Positions 1 through 9,729 of a stretch of DNA of 19,707 bases are shown here, piece by piece. Each line of letters begins with the position of its first letter. Within the stretch, counting starts at the first letter, position 1. Origin of the DNA: CAZDQL01 sp964507325 (GTDB taxonomy: Bacteria; Planctomycetota; UBA1135; GCA-002686595); assembly GCA_964507325.1 (NCBI GenBank), contig CAZDQL010000111.1:1-19707 (forward strand). The letters run 5' to 3'. Made by a program: the position numbers and the translations under genes. The notes beneath the pieces were generated by a model. The model was given only the letters and a program-made list of their open reading frames with translations, searched no databases and was not told the origin of the DNA.

Positions 1-851
1 CCGATGGAGGCGTGTCCCAGCATCTCCTGCACGGCCCGCAGATCCGCGCCCCCCTGGATCAGGTGGCTGGCGAAGGAGTGCCGCAGGGTGTGGGGGCTGG
101 TCCCCGGGGGTAGCCCCGCCGCCAGGGCCGCGGCCTTGACCCGCCGCCAGGCGTCGCCGCGCTGCAACGCGCGACCCGAGCGGGAGAGGAAGAGCTCCGG
201 CACGCGGTCCCCGCGGGCGACCCGGGGTCGTCCCGACTCGAGCCAGCTCTCCACCGCCTCCCGCGCGCGCACGCCGATCGGCACCAAGCGCATCTTGTCC
301 CCCTTGCCGTGCAGGCGCAGGACCCGGAGCCGCGGCTCGAGGTCGTCGGTCCGCAGGCCCACGGCCTCGGAGACGCGCGCGCCGCAGGCGTAGAGCACCT
401 CGAGCAGGGCGCGGTCGCGCAGGTCGCGCCAGCCGTCGCCGGTGAAGGCGGTGAGCAGGCGCTCCACCTCCTCCGCCGTCAGGGTGGTCGGCAGGAACCG
501 GCGCAGGACGGGGGCGGGGATCAGGGCCGTGGGATCCCGGCTCAGGGTCCCCTCCCCGAGCAGGAAGCGCATCAGCATGCGCACGGTGACCAGCGAGCGC
601 GCCACGGTGGCCTCCGCCACTCCCTCGCGGCGACGCTCCGCCAGGTAGTCGACGACCGCGCTGGTCTCCAGGTCCGCCCAGCGCTCGAGACCGCGCCGGG
701 CCACCCAGCGCGCGAAGCGTTCGAGGTCGCCGCGGTAGGCGCGCAGAGTGGTGCGCGCCAGGCCCGCCTCCAGGCGCGAGACCTCGAGGAATTCCCCGAT
801 GGGAGCGGCCAGGGCCGGGGGCAGGGGCGGGGGTTCCTCCGCGGGGGACAT
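1..851 (-). CDS. xerD: Tyrosine site-specific recombinase XerD (3' end outside window)
   Basis: XerC/XerD recombinases resolve chromosome dimers at dif. The visible 283 codons start at the ATG at 851-849 (MSPAEEPPPLPP) and have an N-terminal SAM-like core-binding domain (about residues 15-105). The catalytic domain follows, with the first catalytic Arg in GARVSEAVGL, the Lys in HGKGDKMRLVPIG, and the box HTLRHSFASHL followed by LGHASIG. The nucleophilic Tyr lies just beyond base 1, so the gene is cut by the window edge and not evidently broken. The stretch WLESGRP plus the spacing to HTLRH look more like XerD than XerC. No SD precedes the ATG, and the start codon sits in an 8-bp inverted repeat (843-870). 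The gene is divergent from the dksA-like gene. The XerC versus XerD choice is moderately secure; a different chromosomal integrase is less likely. Confidence 0.88.
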   Translation of the reverse strand, partial: MSPAEEPPPLPPALAAPIGEFLEVSRLEAGLARTTLRAYRGDLERFARWVARRGLERWADLETSAVVDYLAERRREGVAEATVARSLVTVRMLMRFLLGEGTLSRDPTALIPAPVLRRFLPTTLTAEEVERLLTAFTGDGWRDLRDRALLEVLYACGARVSEAVGLRTDDLEPRLRVLRLHGKGDKMRLVPIGVRAREAVESWLESGRPRVARGDRVPELFLSRSGRALQRGDAWRRVKAAALAAGLPPGTSPHTLRHSFASHLIQGGADLRAVQEMLGHASI

Positions 852-870
852 GGGTGCAGGTTTGTCCCCC
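843..870 (-). promoter_or_regulatory. Inverted repeat over the xerD start codon
   Basis: On the minus strand GGGGGACA (870-863) and TGTCCCCC (850-843) are perfect complements around a 12-nt loop. The right arm contains the TG of the xerD ATG. In RNA this would hide the start codon; as DNA it could be an operator. Only the repeat is seen; function is inferred. A TTGAAT at 886-881 with a weak AAACCT at 863-858 could give an almost leaderless transcript. Confidence 0.4.
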
Positions 871-913
871 GGGAGGGCGGATTCAAGGGCCGAATCGGCG
901 GGACGAAAGCGAG

Positions 914-942
914 TGGAAGATGGGGCAGGGCGCGCCTATACT
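914..942 (+). promoter_or_regulatory. Candidate sigma70-type promoter for the dksA-lspA transcription unit
   Basis: TATACT at 937-942 is a good -10 element in otherwise GC-rich DNA. A weak -35 (TGGAAG, 914-919) lies 17 bp upstream. The predicted start near 949 would leave a leader of about 50 nt before the ATG at 1001. The call rests mainly on the -10 match and the divergent intergenic location. Confidence 0.4.
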
Positions 943-1000
943 CCGCCGCCCCTGGCGCCCGGGAGGGGCGATCCGGGGAGCTCCTTCCCCCACATCCACC

Positions 1001-1372
1001 ATGGCTGCCCGCAAGCTGACCAAGAAGGACCTGGAGCAGTTCGATCAACTCCTCAGGCAGATGTTGAGCGTCATCCGGGGTGACATCGACGCCCTGGAGT
1101 CCTCTTCCCTGGGACCGAGTGCCGCGCCGAGCGACCTCAGCGCCGAGGACAGCGGGGCCGTCATCCACTCCCTGGAGGTCTCCCTGGAGCTCCTGGGGCG
1201 GGACGAGAAGGCGGCCGGCGAGATCCTGGACGCCCTGGCACGCATCCAGGCCGGGACCTTCGGGATCTGTGCCGCCTGCGAGAAGCAGATCCCCAAGGCC
1301 CGCCTGAGGGCCATGCCCCACGCCCGCAACTGCATCGCCTGCCAGCGGGCCTGCGAACAGGGCCAGGAGTAG
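1001..1372 (+). CDS. DksA/TraR-family C4 zinc-finger protein
   Basis: A 123-aa protein starting MAARKLTKKDLEQFDQLL. The N-terminal half is helical and charged, as in the coiled coil that DksA-family proteins insert into the RNA polymerase secondary channel. The C-terminal half has a Cys4 zinc finger of spacing C-X2-C-X17-C-X2-C (GICAAC to NCIAC), the DksA spacing. The family modulates transcription initiation with ppGpp, but small members vary and the polymerase effect here is inferred. E. coli DksA is about 150 aa, so this is a short member. The ATG at 1001 is chosen because the family-like helix begins there; in-frame upstream sequence is intergenic-like. There is no SD, only a C-rich CATCCACC before the ATG. 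The stop (1370-1372) is one base before the GTG of lspA, so the two are probably co-transcribed and coupled. DksA-lspA adjacency is known in several Gram-negative lineages. Confidence 0.88.
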   Translation: MAARKLTKKDLEQFDQLLRQMLSVIRGDIDALESSSLGPSAAPSDLSAEDSGAVIHSLEVSLELLGRDEKAAGEILDALARIQAGTFGICAACEKQIPKARLRAMPHARNCIACQRACEQGQE

Positions 1373-1373
1373 C

Positions 1374-2042
1374 GTGGCGGCCCCTGAACTCACGGGCGAC
1401 TCCGGTGCGCCCGAACCCGGGGCGACCGCGGCTCCCCAGGAGCCCCGTGAGCCGGCGGCGGTAGGGGAGCAGCGGCCGCGGCGCCAGTGGTGCTTCGTCG
1501 TGGCGGCGGCGCTGGTGGTGGCCGATCTGTGGTCGAAGTCAGCGGTCTTCGCCCTGCTCAGGGACCCGACGACCGACCTGGTGCGCGACGTCACCGGCCA
1601 CTATCGCTACCTGATCCTGGGCAACTGGCTGGCCTTCATGGAGAACCTCAACTACGGGGCGGCCTTCGGGCAGCTCGCGGATCTCTCCTGGGCCCTGGTT
1701 CCCCTGCGCGCGGTGGCCCTGTTGGTCGTCTCGGTGCTGATCCTGCGCGCCCCCGCTCGCGAGCCCCTCTACCTCTCGGCGCTGGTGTTGGTGCTGGCCG
1801 GGGCGGCGGGCAACCTCTACGACAACCTCTTCAACGGACCCCTCTTCCAGCAGCCCGGACGGCCCTTCGGCCCGGTGCGGGACTTCATCGACGTCTACTT
1901 CGAGCGCTGGCAGTACCACTTCGCGACCTTCAACGTGGCGGACTCCTGCATCACGGTGGGGGCCGTGCTGCTGATCCTCTCGGGATTGGGGGGCTCGAAG
2001 CGCAAGCAGGAGGCGAGCGCACCGCAGGGTGAGGGCACTTGA
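1374..2042 (+). CDS. lspA: Lipoprotein signal peptidase (signal peptidase II)
   Basis: LspA is an inner-membrane aspartyl protease that cleaves the signal peptide of diacylglyceryl-modified prolipoproteins. The 222-aa product has a hydrophilic, Ala/Pro/Glu-rich N-terminal extension of about 35 residues, then membrane segments at about 39-61, 105-125, 132-148 and 191-206. Family landmarks are D51/K55 after the first helix, NYGAAFG (94-100), the first catalytic Asp in GNLYDNL (D150), VRDFIDVYF and the second in FNVAD (D190). The length exceeds the usual ~165 aa because of the N-terminal extension and a loop after the first catalytic box. The GTG start at 1374 lies one base after the dksA-like stop, with GGAG just upstream inside that gene. 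The N-terminal tail might be shorter if a later start is used. LspA is the target of globomycin. Confidence 0.93.
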   Translation: MAAPELTGDSGAPEPGATAAPQEPREPAAVGEQRPRRQWCFVVAAALVVADLWSKSAVFALLRDPTTDLVRDVTGHYRYLILGNWLAFMENLNYGAAFGQLADLSWALVPLRAVALLVVSVLILRAPAREPLYLSALVLVLAGAAGNLYDNLFNGPLFQQPGRPFGPVRDFIDVYFERWQYHFATFNVADSCITVGAVLLILSGLGGSKRKQEASAPQGEGT

Positions 2043-2060
2043 GCCCGTAGCCCGGCCCCC

Positions 2061-2091
2061 ATCCCTCGACTACCCCGCATCCCTGGACTAC
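2061..2091 (+). repeat. Imperfect 13-bp direct repeat ahead of pyrD
   Basis: ATCCCTCGACTAC (2061-2073) recurs as ATCCCTGGACTAC (2079-2091) with one mismatch and an 18-bp period. The repeat ends nine bases before the pyrD ATG, in the lspA-pyrD gap. It could be a regulator-binding site or a small tandem duplication. If pyrD were extended upstream in frame it would encode a repeated SLDY. Confidence 0.5.
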
Positions 2092-2100
2092 ATTGCGACG

Positions 2101-3033
2101 ATGGTCGACCTATCGGTCGAGATCGCTGGATTGCGCCTGCGCAACCCGATCCTCTCCGCCTCCGGGACCTTCGGGCACGGGCTGGAGATGGGGGGGCTGG
2201 TTGCGCCGGAGCTGCTCGGAGCCTGGGTCAGCAAGACCGTCACCGTCAATCCGCGCCCGGGGAATCCGTCGCCGCGCATCGCCGAGACGGAAGCGGGGCT
2301 CCTGAATTCGATCGGGCTCGAGAACCGGGGCCTCGAGCACTACCTGACCCACGTGCTACCCGAGGTGGCGCACGCGCCGACGGCGATCATCACCAACATC
2401 GGAGGAGAGAACGCCGAGGAGTTCGCCGCCTTGGCCGCCGTCCTCGAGGGGCGCAGCGAGGTGGACGCCCTGGAGGTCAATCTCTCCTGTCCCAACGTCG
2501 ACGGGGGACGCCTGCCCTTCGCCACCCGGCCCGAGGTCACCGAGGCGGTGATTCGCGGCGTGCGGCAGGCGACCGGCAAACCGATCCTGGCCAAGCTCTC
2601 GCCGAACGTGACGCGCATCGCCGATCTGGCGCGGGCCGCGGAGAGTGGGGGGGCGGATGCCATCACCGCCACCAACACCGCGCTCGGAATGGGGGTCGAT
2701 TGGCGCGCGCGCCAGCCCCTCTTGAACACGGTGGTGGGTGGCTACAGCGGCACGGGGCTCAAGCCCATCGCCCTGCGCTGCGCCTGGGAGTGCTGCCAGG
2801 CGGTGAGCATCCCCGTCATCGGCTGCGGCGGAATCGCGACGGCGGACGACGTACTCGAGTTCCTGGTCGCCGGCTGCCGGGCGGTCCAGGTCGGCACGGC
2901 GAGCTTCCACGACCCCGAGACCCTGGGCCGCCTCCCCGGGGAGTTGCGCGAGCGGCTGGAGGAGGTGCGTGCCGCTTCCATCGACGAGTGGATCGGGACC
3001 CTGGGGTGCCCCCCCCCGTGTCCACACCACTAG
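2101..3033 (+). CDS. pyrD: Dihydroorotate dehydrogenase, class 1B catalytic subunit
   Basis: Catalyses dihydroorotate to orotate, the fourth step of UMP synthesis, on an FMN-bearing TIM barrel in the cytosol. The 310-aa product begins MVDLSVEIAGLRLRNPILSASGTFG, the usual start of class 1 enzymes, which fixes the ATG at 2101. Seen are KTVTVNPRPGNPSPR (45-59), GLLNSIGLEN (67-76), NLSCPNV with the active-site Cys130, the AKLSPN strand, TNT (191-193) and the FMN-phosphate loops IGCGGI (240-245) and QVGTA (263-267). Cys rather than Ser as base, and the overall pattern, indicate class 1B, which normally pairs with the FAD/iron-sulfur subunit PyrK and uses NAD; no pyrK is in this window. The last residues (LGCPPPCPHH) are read through a C9 run at 3009-3017 and are atypical. 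There is no clear SD. A 58-bp gap separates it from lspA. Confidence 0.93.
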   Translation: MVDLSVEIAGLRLRNPILSASGTFGHGLEMGGLVAPELLGAWVSKTVTVNPRPGNPSPRIAETEAGLLNSIGLENRGLEHYLTHVLPEVAHAPTAIITNIGGENAEEFAALAAVLEGRSEVDALEVNLSCPNVDGGRLPFATRPEVTEAVIRGVRQATGKPILAKLSPNVTRIADLARAAESGGADAITATNTALGMGVDWRARQPLLNTVVGGYSGTGLKPIALRCAWECCQAVSIPVIGCGGIATADDVLEFLVAGCRAVQVGTASFHDPETLGRLPGELRERLEEVRAASIDEWIGTLGCPPPCPHH

Positions 3034-3050
3034 TCCGGAGTACCGCTGGG

Positions 3051-3917
3051 ATGCGTATCGACCGATTGACTCCCGCCCTGGTGCGACGCGCGATCGAGCT
3101 CTACAACCGCATCGCCTGGCCGATCGCCGGTCCCAGCCGCCCCAAGCTCGACGTGGACGAACTGGTGGGTTGTGACACCCTGGACGAGCTCTTCGAGCGC
3201 TTCGATCGCCCCAAGGCCAGCCAGCGGGGTCCCACCGCCGCGCGCTACACCCTGCGGCTGGGGAACTGGCGCTATCCCTTCATGAAGTTCGTCGTGCAGG
3301 AGTACCTGGTCGCCGAGGAGTACTTCTTCTCCGTCGACACCCACGACGACCTGAGGATCACCCCCGGCATGCCCGACTACGAGGGCTGGTGCGAGCTGCG
3401 GCGCTTCAACGCCCAGTTGAAGGATGAGATCGAGGCCCTCTGGTGCGAGTCGATGCTGCCCACCCACGAGGATCTGTGCACCCTGATGGAGCACATCGCC
3501 GAGCTGGAGCAGGAGGATGCCAAGGAGGCGCTGCTCTTGGTGGTGGACGACGAGCGCAACGTGGCCCGCGGGGTGGCGGCGGTGCTGCGCGCCCGCGGCT
3601 ACCAGGTCGAAACCGCCTTCGACGGCCCGCAGGCGCTCGAGCGCATGCGGCACGACCCGCGACCGGACCTTCTGCTGCTCGACTACGCCCTGCCCGAGCT
3701 GGACGGCGAGGAGGTGATCAAGCGGCTGCGGGGGGACCCCCGCTGCACCGACCTGCCGATCCTGCTGGCCACCGCCACCGAGATCGATCTGGGCTCCCTG
3801 GGGGTGGGCAGCGGGATGCTGCGCAAGCCCTATCCGCGCGAGGTGCTCTTCAAGCTGATCGAGGAGCTCCTGGTGGCGGCCCGCGGGCGCGTGCGCGGCG
3901 CCCGTACGGAGGAATGA
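3051..3917 (+). CDS. Response regulator with an unrecognised N-terminal domain and C-terminal receiver
   Basis: A 288-aa protein. Residues about 160-273 are a CheY-like receiver: the acidic pair D166-D167 in LVVDDE, phosphoacceptor D211 in LLLLDYALP, T241 in LLATA and K259 in RKPY, so all switch residues are present. Residues 1-155 do not match a family I know. This part is mostly helical-looking, rich in aromatic and acidic residues, with landmarks LYNRIAWPIAGPSRP (18-32), LRLGNWRYPFMKFVVQEYL (68-86) and VAEEYFFSVDTHDDLRITP (87-105). The receiver is C-terminal to the putative output or docking domain, the reverse of common transcriptional regulators, and there is no DNA-binding, GGDEF or kinase domain. 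A GGAG ends 10 nt before the ATG at 3051. It lies between pyrD (17-bp gap) and secA. Partner kinase and role are unknown. Confidence 0.85.
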   Translation: MRIDRLTPALVRRAIELYNRIAWPIAGPSRPKLDVDELVGCDTLDELFERFDRPKASQRGPTAARYTLRLGNWRYPFMKFVVQEYLVAEEYFFSVDTHDDLRITPGMPDYEGWCELRRFNAQLKDEIEALWCESMLPTHEDLCTLMEHIAELEQEDAKEALLLVVDDERNVARGVAAVLRARGYQVETAFDGPQALERMRHDPRPDLLLLDYALPELDGEEVIKRLRGDPRCTDLPILLATATEIDLGSLGVGSGMLRKPYPREVLFKLIEELLVAARGRVRGARTEE

Positions 3918-4021
3918 CGGGGGACCGCGAGCCCGGCCTTGGCAGGGGCCGCCGGGGGCCCTCTAATGGTTCGCTCGTTGGGCCGGGGCAGACCCCGTTC
4001 GGGGAAGCGGAGCAGTAATCG

Positions 4022-6898
<2,877 letters not shown>

Positions 6899-6927
6899 CC
6901 GCGACCGTCGGGGCTGGTAGGCCGACC

Positions 6928-8343
6928 ATGGCGCACACCGCACCGGTCGAGGTCCCCGCGGAGCATGGGGGCGACGTCAGCGCGGAGTGCCCTCCCCCCC
7001 CCCTGGAGCCGGCTCGGGGTCCCGGTCTCCGGCTGCGCGGCCTCTACCTCTTCTACGATCTGGTCTGGACCGGAGCGTTGCTGGGGAGCTGCCCCTGGTG
7101 GCTGGGCCGCAGCCTCTACGACCGCCCCTTCCGGCGCATGGTGCGCCAGCGCCTCACCCTGCCGCTGCCGGCGCTCGCGCCGCCCGGGGAGCGCCCGCGC
7201 GTCCTGCTGCACGGCGTCTCGATGGGGGAGATCAAGGCCTCCGAGTCGATCGTGCGCAGCCTCGAGGGGGACGGCTACGACGTGGTCGTCTCGGCTTCCA
7301 CCGACACGGGGGTCGAGATCGCCAACCGCCTCTTCCCACACCTGTCGGTGGTGCGCTTCCCGGTCGACCACCTCCTGCCGGTGGGGCGCTTCCTGCGCCG
7401 CGTCCGTCCGGCCGCGATCGTGTTGATGGAGCTCGAGATGTGGCCCAACTTCGTGCGTCGCGCGAGTCGGCTGGGGGTGCCCATCGCCATCGTCAACGGA
7501 CGTCTGACCTCCGGGAGCTACGAGAACTACCGGCGCTTCGGCCGCACCCTCTTCCAGTTCGACCGCGTGAGCCTCTTCGCCGCCCAGGTCGAGACCTACG
7601 CCGAGCGCTTCGTCACCCTGGGGGGTGCGCCCGAGCGGGTGGTCATCGCGGGCAACGTCAAGTTCGATGGACTGCGGATCGGGCCTCCGCCCCGGGACGA
7701 GGAGTTCGTCGAGCTGGAGCGCCTGGCGGGGGGACGACCGGGACAGGCGGTGGTGGTCGCCGGCAGCACCCACGAGCCGGAGGAGCGCTGGGTGACGCGC
7801 GCCTGGCGACGGGCGGCTCCCGACGCGCGCTTGATCCTGGTCCCTCGCCACCCCGAGCGCGTCGGCTCCGTCGGCGAGCGGCTGGCTGCGGAGGGGGTGG
7901 CTGTGCAGCGGCTGACCGATCTGCGGGTGGGGAGGCAAGTCCCCGATCCGGAGCGTCCGCTGTTGGTCGACACGATCGGAGAGCTGGGGCGCGTCTACGG
8001 CCTGGCGGACCTGGTCTTCGTCGGAGGCAGCCTGATCCCCCACGGGGGTCAGAACATGCTCGAGCCGGCGGCGCAGGGACGCCCGGTGCTCTTCGGTCCC
8101 CACGTCTCCAACTTCCCGGTGGGGGCTCCCCTGCTCGAGGGGATGGGGGCGGCGCGCCGGGTGGAGGACCCCGACGAGCTCGCGCGCGCGATCGGGGAGC
8201 TCCTGGCGGACCCCGAGGCACGGGCGCGCATGGCGGCCGCGGGGATGCGCGCCATCGAGCAGCATCGGGGGGCCACCGCTCGCACCCTGACCCTGCTGCG
8301 CGAGCGCTGCCTGCCGGAGCCGCCTCCTGCGGGCCAGGGGTAG
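6928..8343 (+). CDS. waaA: 3-deoxy-D-manno-octulosonic acid (Kdo) transferase
   Basis: WaaA transfers Kdo from CMP-Kdo to lipid A precursor at the inner membrane, the first inner-core step of LPS. The 471-aa protein has a GT-B fold: an N-terminal anchor-like segment (LYLFYDLVWTGALLGSCPWWLG, 39-60), then LLHGVSMGE with the catalytic Glu101, ELEMWPNF, and in the C-terminal lobe the signature GGSLIPHGGQNMLEP (366-380) followed by GRPVLFGPHVSNF. The family usually has GGHN where this has GGQN. The ATG at 6928, 29 bp after secA, is preceded by GGCCGACC with no SD. The first 30 residues are extra and include PPPPL read from a C10 run at 6994-7003. The gene supports a Gram-negative, LPS-bearing cell. 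Whether it adds one or more Kdo residues cannot be told from the sequence. Confidence 0.94.
   Translation: MAHTAPVEVPAEHGGDVSAECPPPPLEPARGPGLRLRGLYLFYDLVWTGALLGSCPWWLGRSLYDRPFRRMVRQRLTLPLPALAPPGERPRVLLHGVSMGEIKASESIVRSLEGDGYDVVVSASTDTGVEIANRLFPHLSVVRFPVDHLLPVGRFLRRVRPAAIVLMELEMWPNFVRRASRLGVPIAIVNGRLTSGSYENYRRFGRTLFQFDRVSLFAAQVETYAERFVTLGGAPERVVIAGNVKFDGLRIGPPPRDEEFVELERLAGGRPGQAVVVAGSTHEPEERWVTRAWRRAAPDARLILVPRHPERVGSVGERLAAEGVAVQRLTDLRVGRQVPDPERPLLVDTIGELGRVYGLADLVFVGGSLIPHGGQNMLEPAAQGRPVLFGPHVSNFPVGAPLLEGMGAARRVEDPDELARAIGELLADPEARARMAAAGMRAIEQHRGATARTLTLLRERCLPEPPPAGQG
6994..7003 (+). repeat. C10 homopolymer inside the waaA 5' end
   Basis: Ten consecutive C bases encode part of Pro22-Pro25 of WaaA. 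Runs of this length are prone to replication or sequencing slippage, and a one-base change would shift the waaA frame before the catalytic domain. Similar C9 runs lie at 3009-3017 (pyrD 3' end) and 8348-8356 (just after the waaA stop). Confidence 0.7.
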
Positions 8344-8382
8344 GGGGCCCCCCCCCGGGTGGCGTCCCCCACCCCCAGGGGG

Positions 8383-8388
8383 TAACAT
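8383..8388 (+). promoter_or_regulatory. Possible -10 element for metK
   Basis: TAACAT matches four of six -10 positions and is the only AT-rich hexamer in the waaA-metK gap. The -35 region 17 bp upstream (TGGCGT, 8360-8365) is poor. A start about 7 bp downstream (8394-8396) would coincide with the base of the long leader hairpin, which is the main reason to record it. Confidence 0.3.
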
Positions 8389-8393
8389 CGCGA

Positions 8394-8479
8394 ATCGGGA
8401 CCCGTGTGGCTGAAGCGGCCGCGCGGGTCAGCCGATAGGTGGGGAACCGCGGCCGTTCCTGGTTCGCGCTGCGCCCACC
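8394..8479 (+). promoter_or_regulatory. Two-hairpin structured leader of metK (unclassified)
   Basis: Hairpin 1 spans 8394-8436. ATCGG (8394-8398) pairs with CCGAT (8432-8436), then GACCCGTGTGGCT (8399-8411) pairs with GGCCGCGCGGGTC (8417-8429). That makes 18 pairs, three of them G-U, with one 2-nt bulge (AG, 8430-8431) and a GAAGC loop. Hairpin 2 follows after one base: GGTGGG (8438-8443) with CCCACC (8474-8479), continuous with GAACC (8444-8448) and GGTTC (8461-8465), leaving an 8-nt bulge and a 12-nt loop. From 8480 to the metK ATG the leader is pyrimidine-rich and unpaired, with no SD. There is no U-tract, so a simple intrinsic terminator for waaA is unlikely. I do not recognise the consensus of SAM-I, SAM-II or SAH riboswitches. 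A cis-regulatory RNA is inferred from structure and from the position before SAM synthetase. Confidence 0.5.
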
Positions 8480-8511
8480 CCGAAATCCACCCCCGACCGA
8501 CCTCTCCCGCC

Positions 8512-9699
8512 ATGGCCCGATCCCTCTTCACCTCCGAGTCCGTCTCCATGGGGCACCCCGACAAGGTGGCCGACCAGGTCTCGGACGCCATCTTGGATGC
8601 GCTCCTCAGCCAAGATCCCAGGAGCCGGGTCGCCTGCGAGACGTTGGTGACCACCGGCATGTGCGTGGTCGCCGGCGAGATCACCACCCAGGCCGTGGTC
8701 AACTACCAGGAGATCGCGCGCCGCACGATCAAGCGCATCGGCTACGTCGACGACGACTACGGCATCAACGGCGACACCTGCGCCGTGCTGGTCTCGATCG
8801 ACCGGCAGTCTCCGGACATCAGCCAGGGCGTCACCGAAGGTGAGGGGCTGCACGCCGAGCAGGGAGCGGGGGACCAGGGCCTGATGTTCGGGTACGCCTG
8901 CAACGAGACCCCGAACCTGATGCCCTTCCCGATCCACTACGCCCACCGCCTGGTGGCGCGTCTGGCGGAGCTGCGCGAGTCGGGGGAGCTCGCTTGGCTG
9001 CGCCCCGACAGCAAGAGCCAGGTGACCGTCGAGTACGAAGACGACAAGCCGGTGCGCGTGCACACCGTGGTGATCTCCACCCAGCACGACCCGCAGGTCA
9101 ACGGCAAGAGCGAGGAGGAGGAGGTGCTGGAGGAGATCCGTCGCGAGGTGCTCGCCAAGTGCGTCCGCGACGTGATTCCGGCGGAGTTCCTGGACGACGA
9201 GACGATCTTCCACATCAACCCCACCGGCAAGTTCGTCATCGGCGGGCCCCACGGGGACTGCGGCCTGACGGGGCGCAAGATCATCGTGGACACCTACGGG
9301 GGCATGGGGCGCCACGGCGGAGGCGCCTTCTCCGGCAAGGACCCCTCCAAGGTGGACCGCTCCGCGGCCTACGCCGCCCGCTGGGTGGCCAAGAACGTGG
9401 TCGCGGCGGGCCTCGCGGAGCGCTGCGAGGTGCAGCTCTCCTACGCCATCGGCGTGCCCCACCCCCTGTCGGTGCGCGTCGACACCTTCGGCACCGGCAG
9501 AGCGGGCGACGACGCCATCGCCAAGGCGGTGGGGGAGGTCTTCGACCTGACTCCGGCGGGGATCATCACCGCCCTGGAGCTCTGCTCCCCGATCTTCGAG
9601 CGCACCGCCTACCACGGCCACTTCGGCCGCGACGGGTTCCGCTGGGAGGAGACCGGCAAGGTGGCCGAGCTCAGGGAGGCGCTGGGCGCCTCCGTCTGA
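8512..9699 (+). CDS. metK: S-adenosylmethionine synthetase
   Basis: Makes SAM from methionine and ATP in the cytosol; usually a tetramer needing Mg2+ and K+. The 395-aa protein starts MARSLFTSESVSMGHPDKVADQ, the normal family start, with the ATP-binding GHPDK at 14-18. Signatures follow: MFGYACNETPNLMPFPI, the P-loop-like GGPHGDCGLTGRK (244-256), IIVDTYGGMGRHGGGAFSGKDPSKVDRSAAYAARWVAKN and a C-terminal domain ending GRDGFRWEETGKVAELREALG. Length is close to E. coli MetK (384). The frame stays open upstream, but sequence before the ATG at 8512 is the structured leader, not family sequence. The ATG context is CTCCCGCC without an SD. It is separated from waaA by 168 bp and probably has its own control. 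Confidence 0.97.
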   Translation: MARSLFTSESVSMGHPDKVADQVSDAILDALLSQDPRSRVACETLVTTGMCVVAGEITTQAVVNYQEIARRTIKRIGYVDDDYGINGDTCAVLVSIDRQSPDISQGVTEGEGLHAEQGAGDQGLMFGYACNETPNLMPFPIHYAHRLVARLAELRESGELAWLRPDSKSQVTVEYEDDKPVRVHTVVISTQHDPQVNGKSEEEEVLEEIRREVLAKCVRDVIPAEFLDDETIFHINPTGKFVIGGPHGDCGLTGRKIIVDTYGGMGRHGGGAFSGKDPSKVDRSAAYAARWVAKNVVAAGLAERCEVQLSYAIGVPHPLSVRVDTFGTGRAGDDAIAKAVGEVFDLTPAGIITALELCSPIFERTAYHGHFGRDGFRWEETGKVAELREALGASV

Positions 9700-9729
9700 G
9701 ACCCGGACCACGACCCCGGAGCTCCAAGG

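Noticed and set aside
1..851. xerD as a mobile-element integrase or a pseudogene
   Set aside because: The visible catalytic residues are intact, no att-like repeats or phage genes are nearby, and the missing end is explained by the window edge.
2029..2100. Upstream GTG start of pyrD overlapping lspA
   Set aside because: It would add an unusual Pro/Ser/Asp-Tyr peptide; the ATG at 2101 gives the normal class 1 N-terminus.
8394..8480. Possible tRNA, suggested by GGTTCG near 8461
   Set aside because: No acceptor, D or anticodon arms fit, and the T-arm pairing fails.
8404..8511. N-terminal extension of MetK through the leader
   Set aside because: Family sequence starts at MARSLFTSESVSMGHPDK; the upstream frame overlaps the two hairpins and is not MetK-like.
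8344..8511. Known SAM or SAH riboswitch before metK
   Set aside because: The conserved core bases of the classes I know are not seen; only the generic structured leader is reported.
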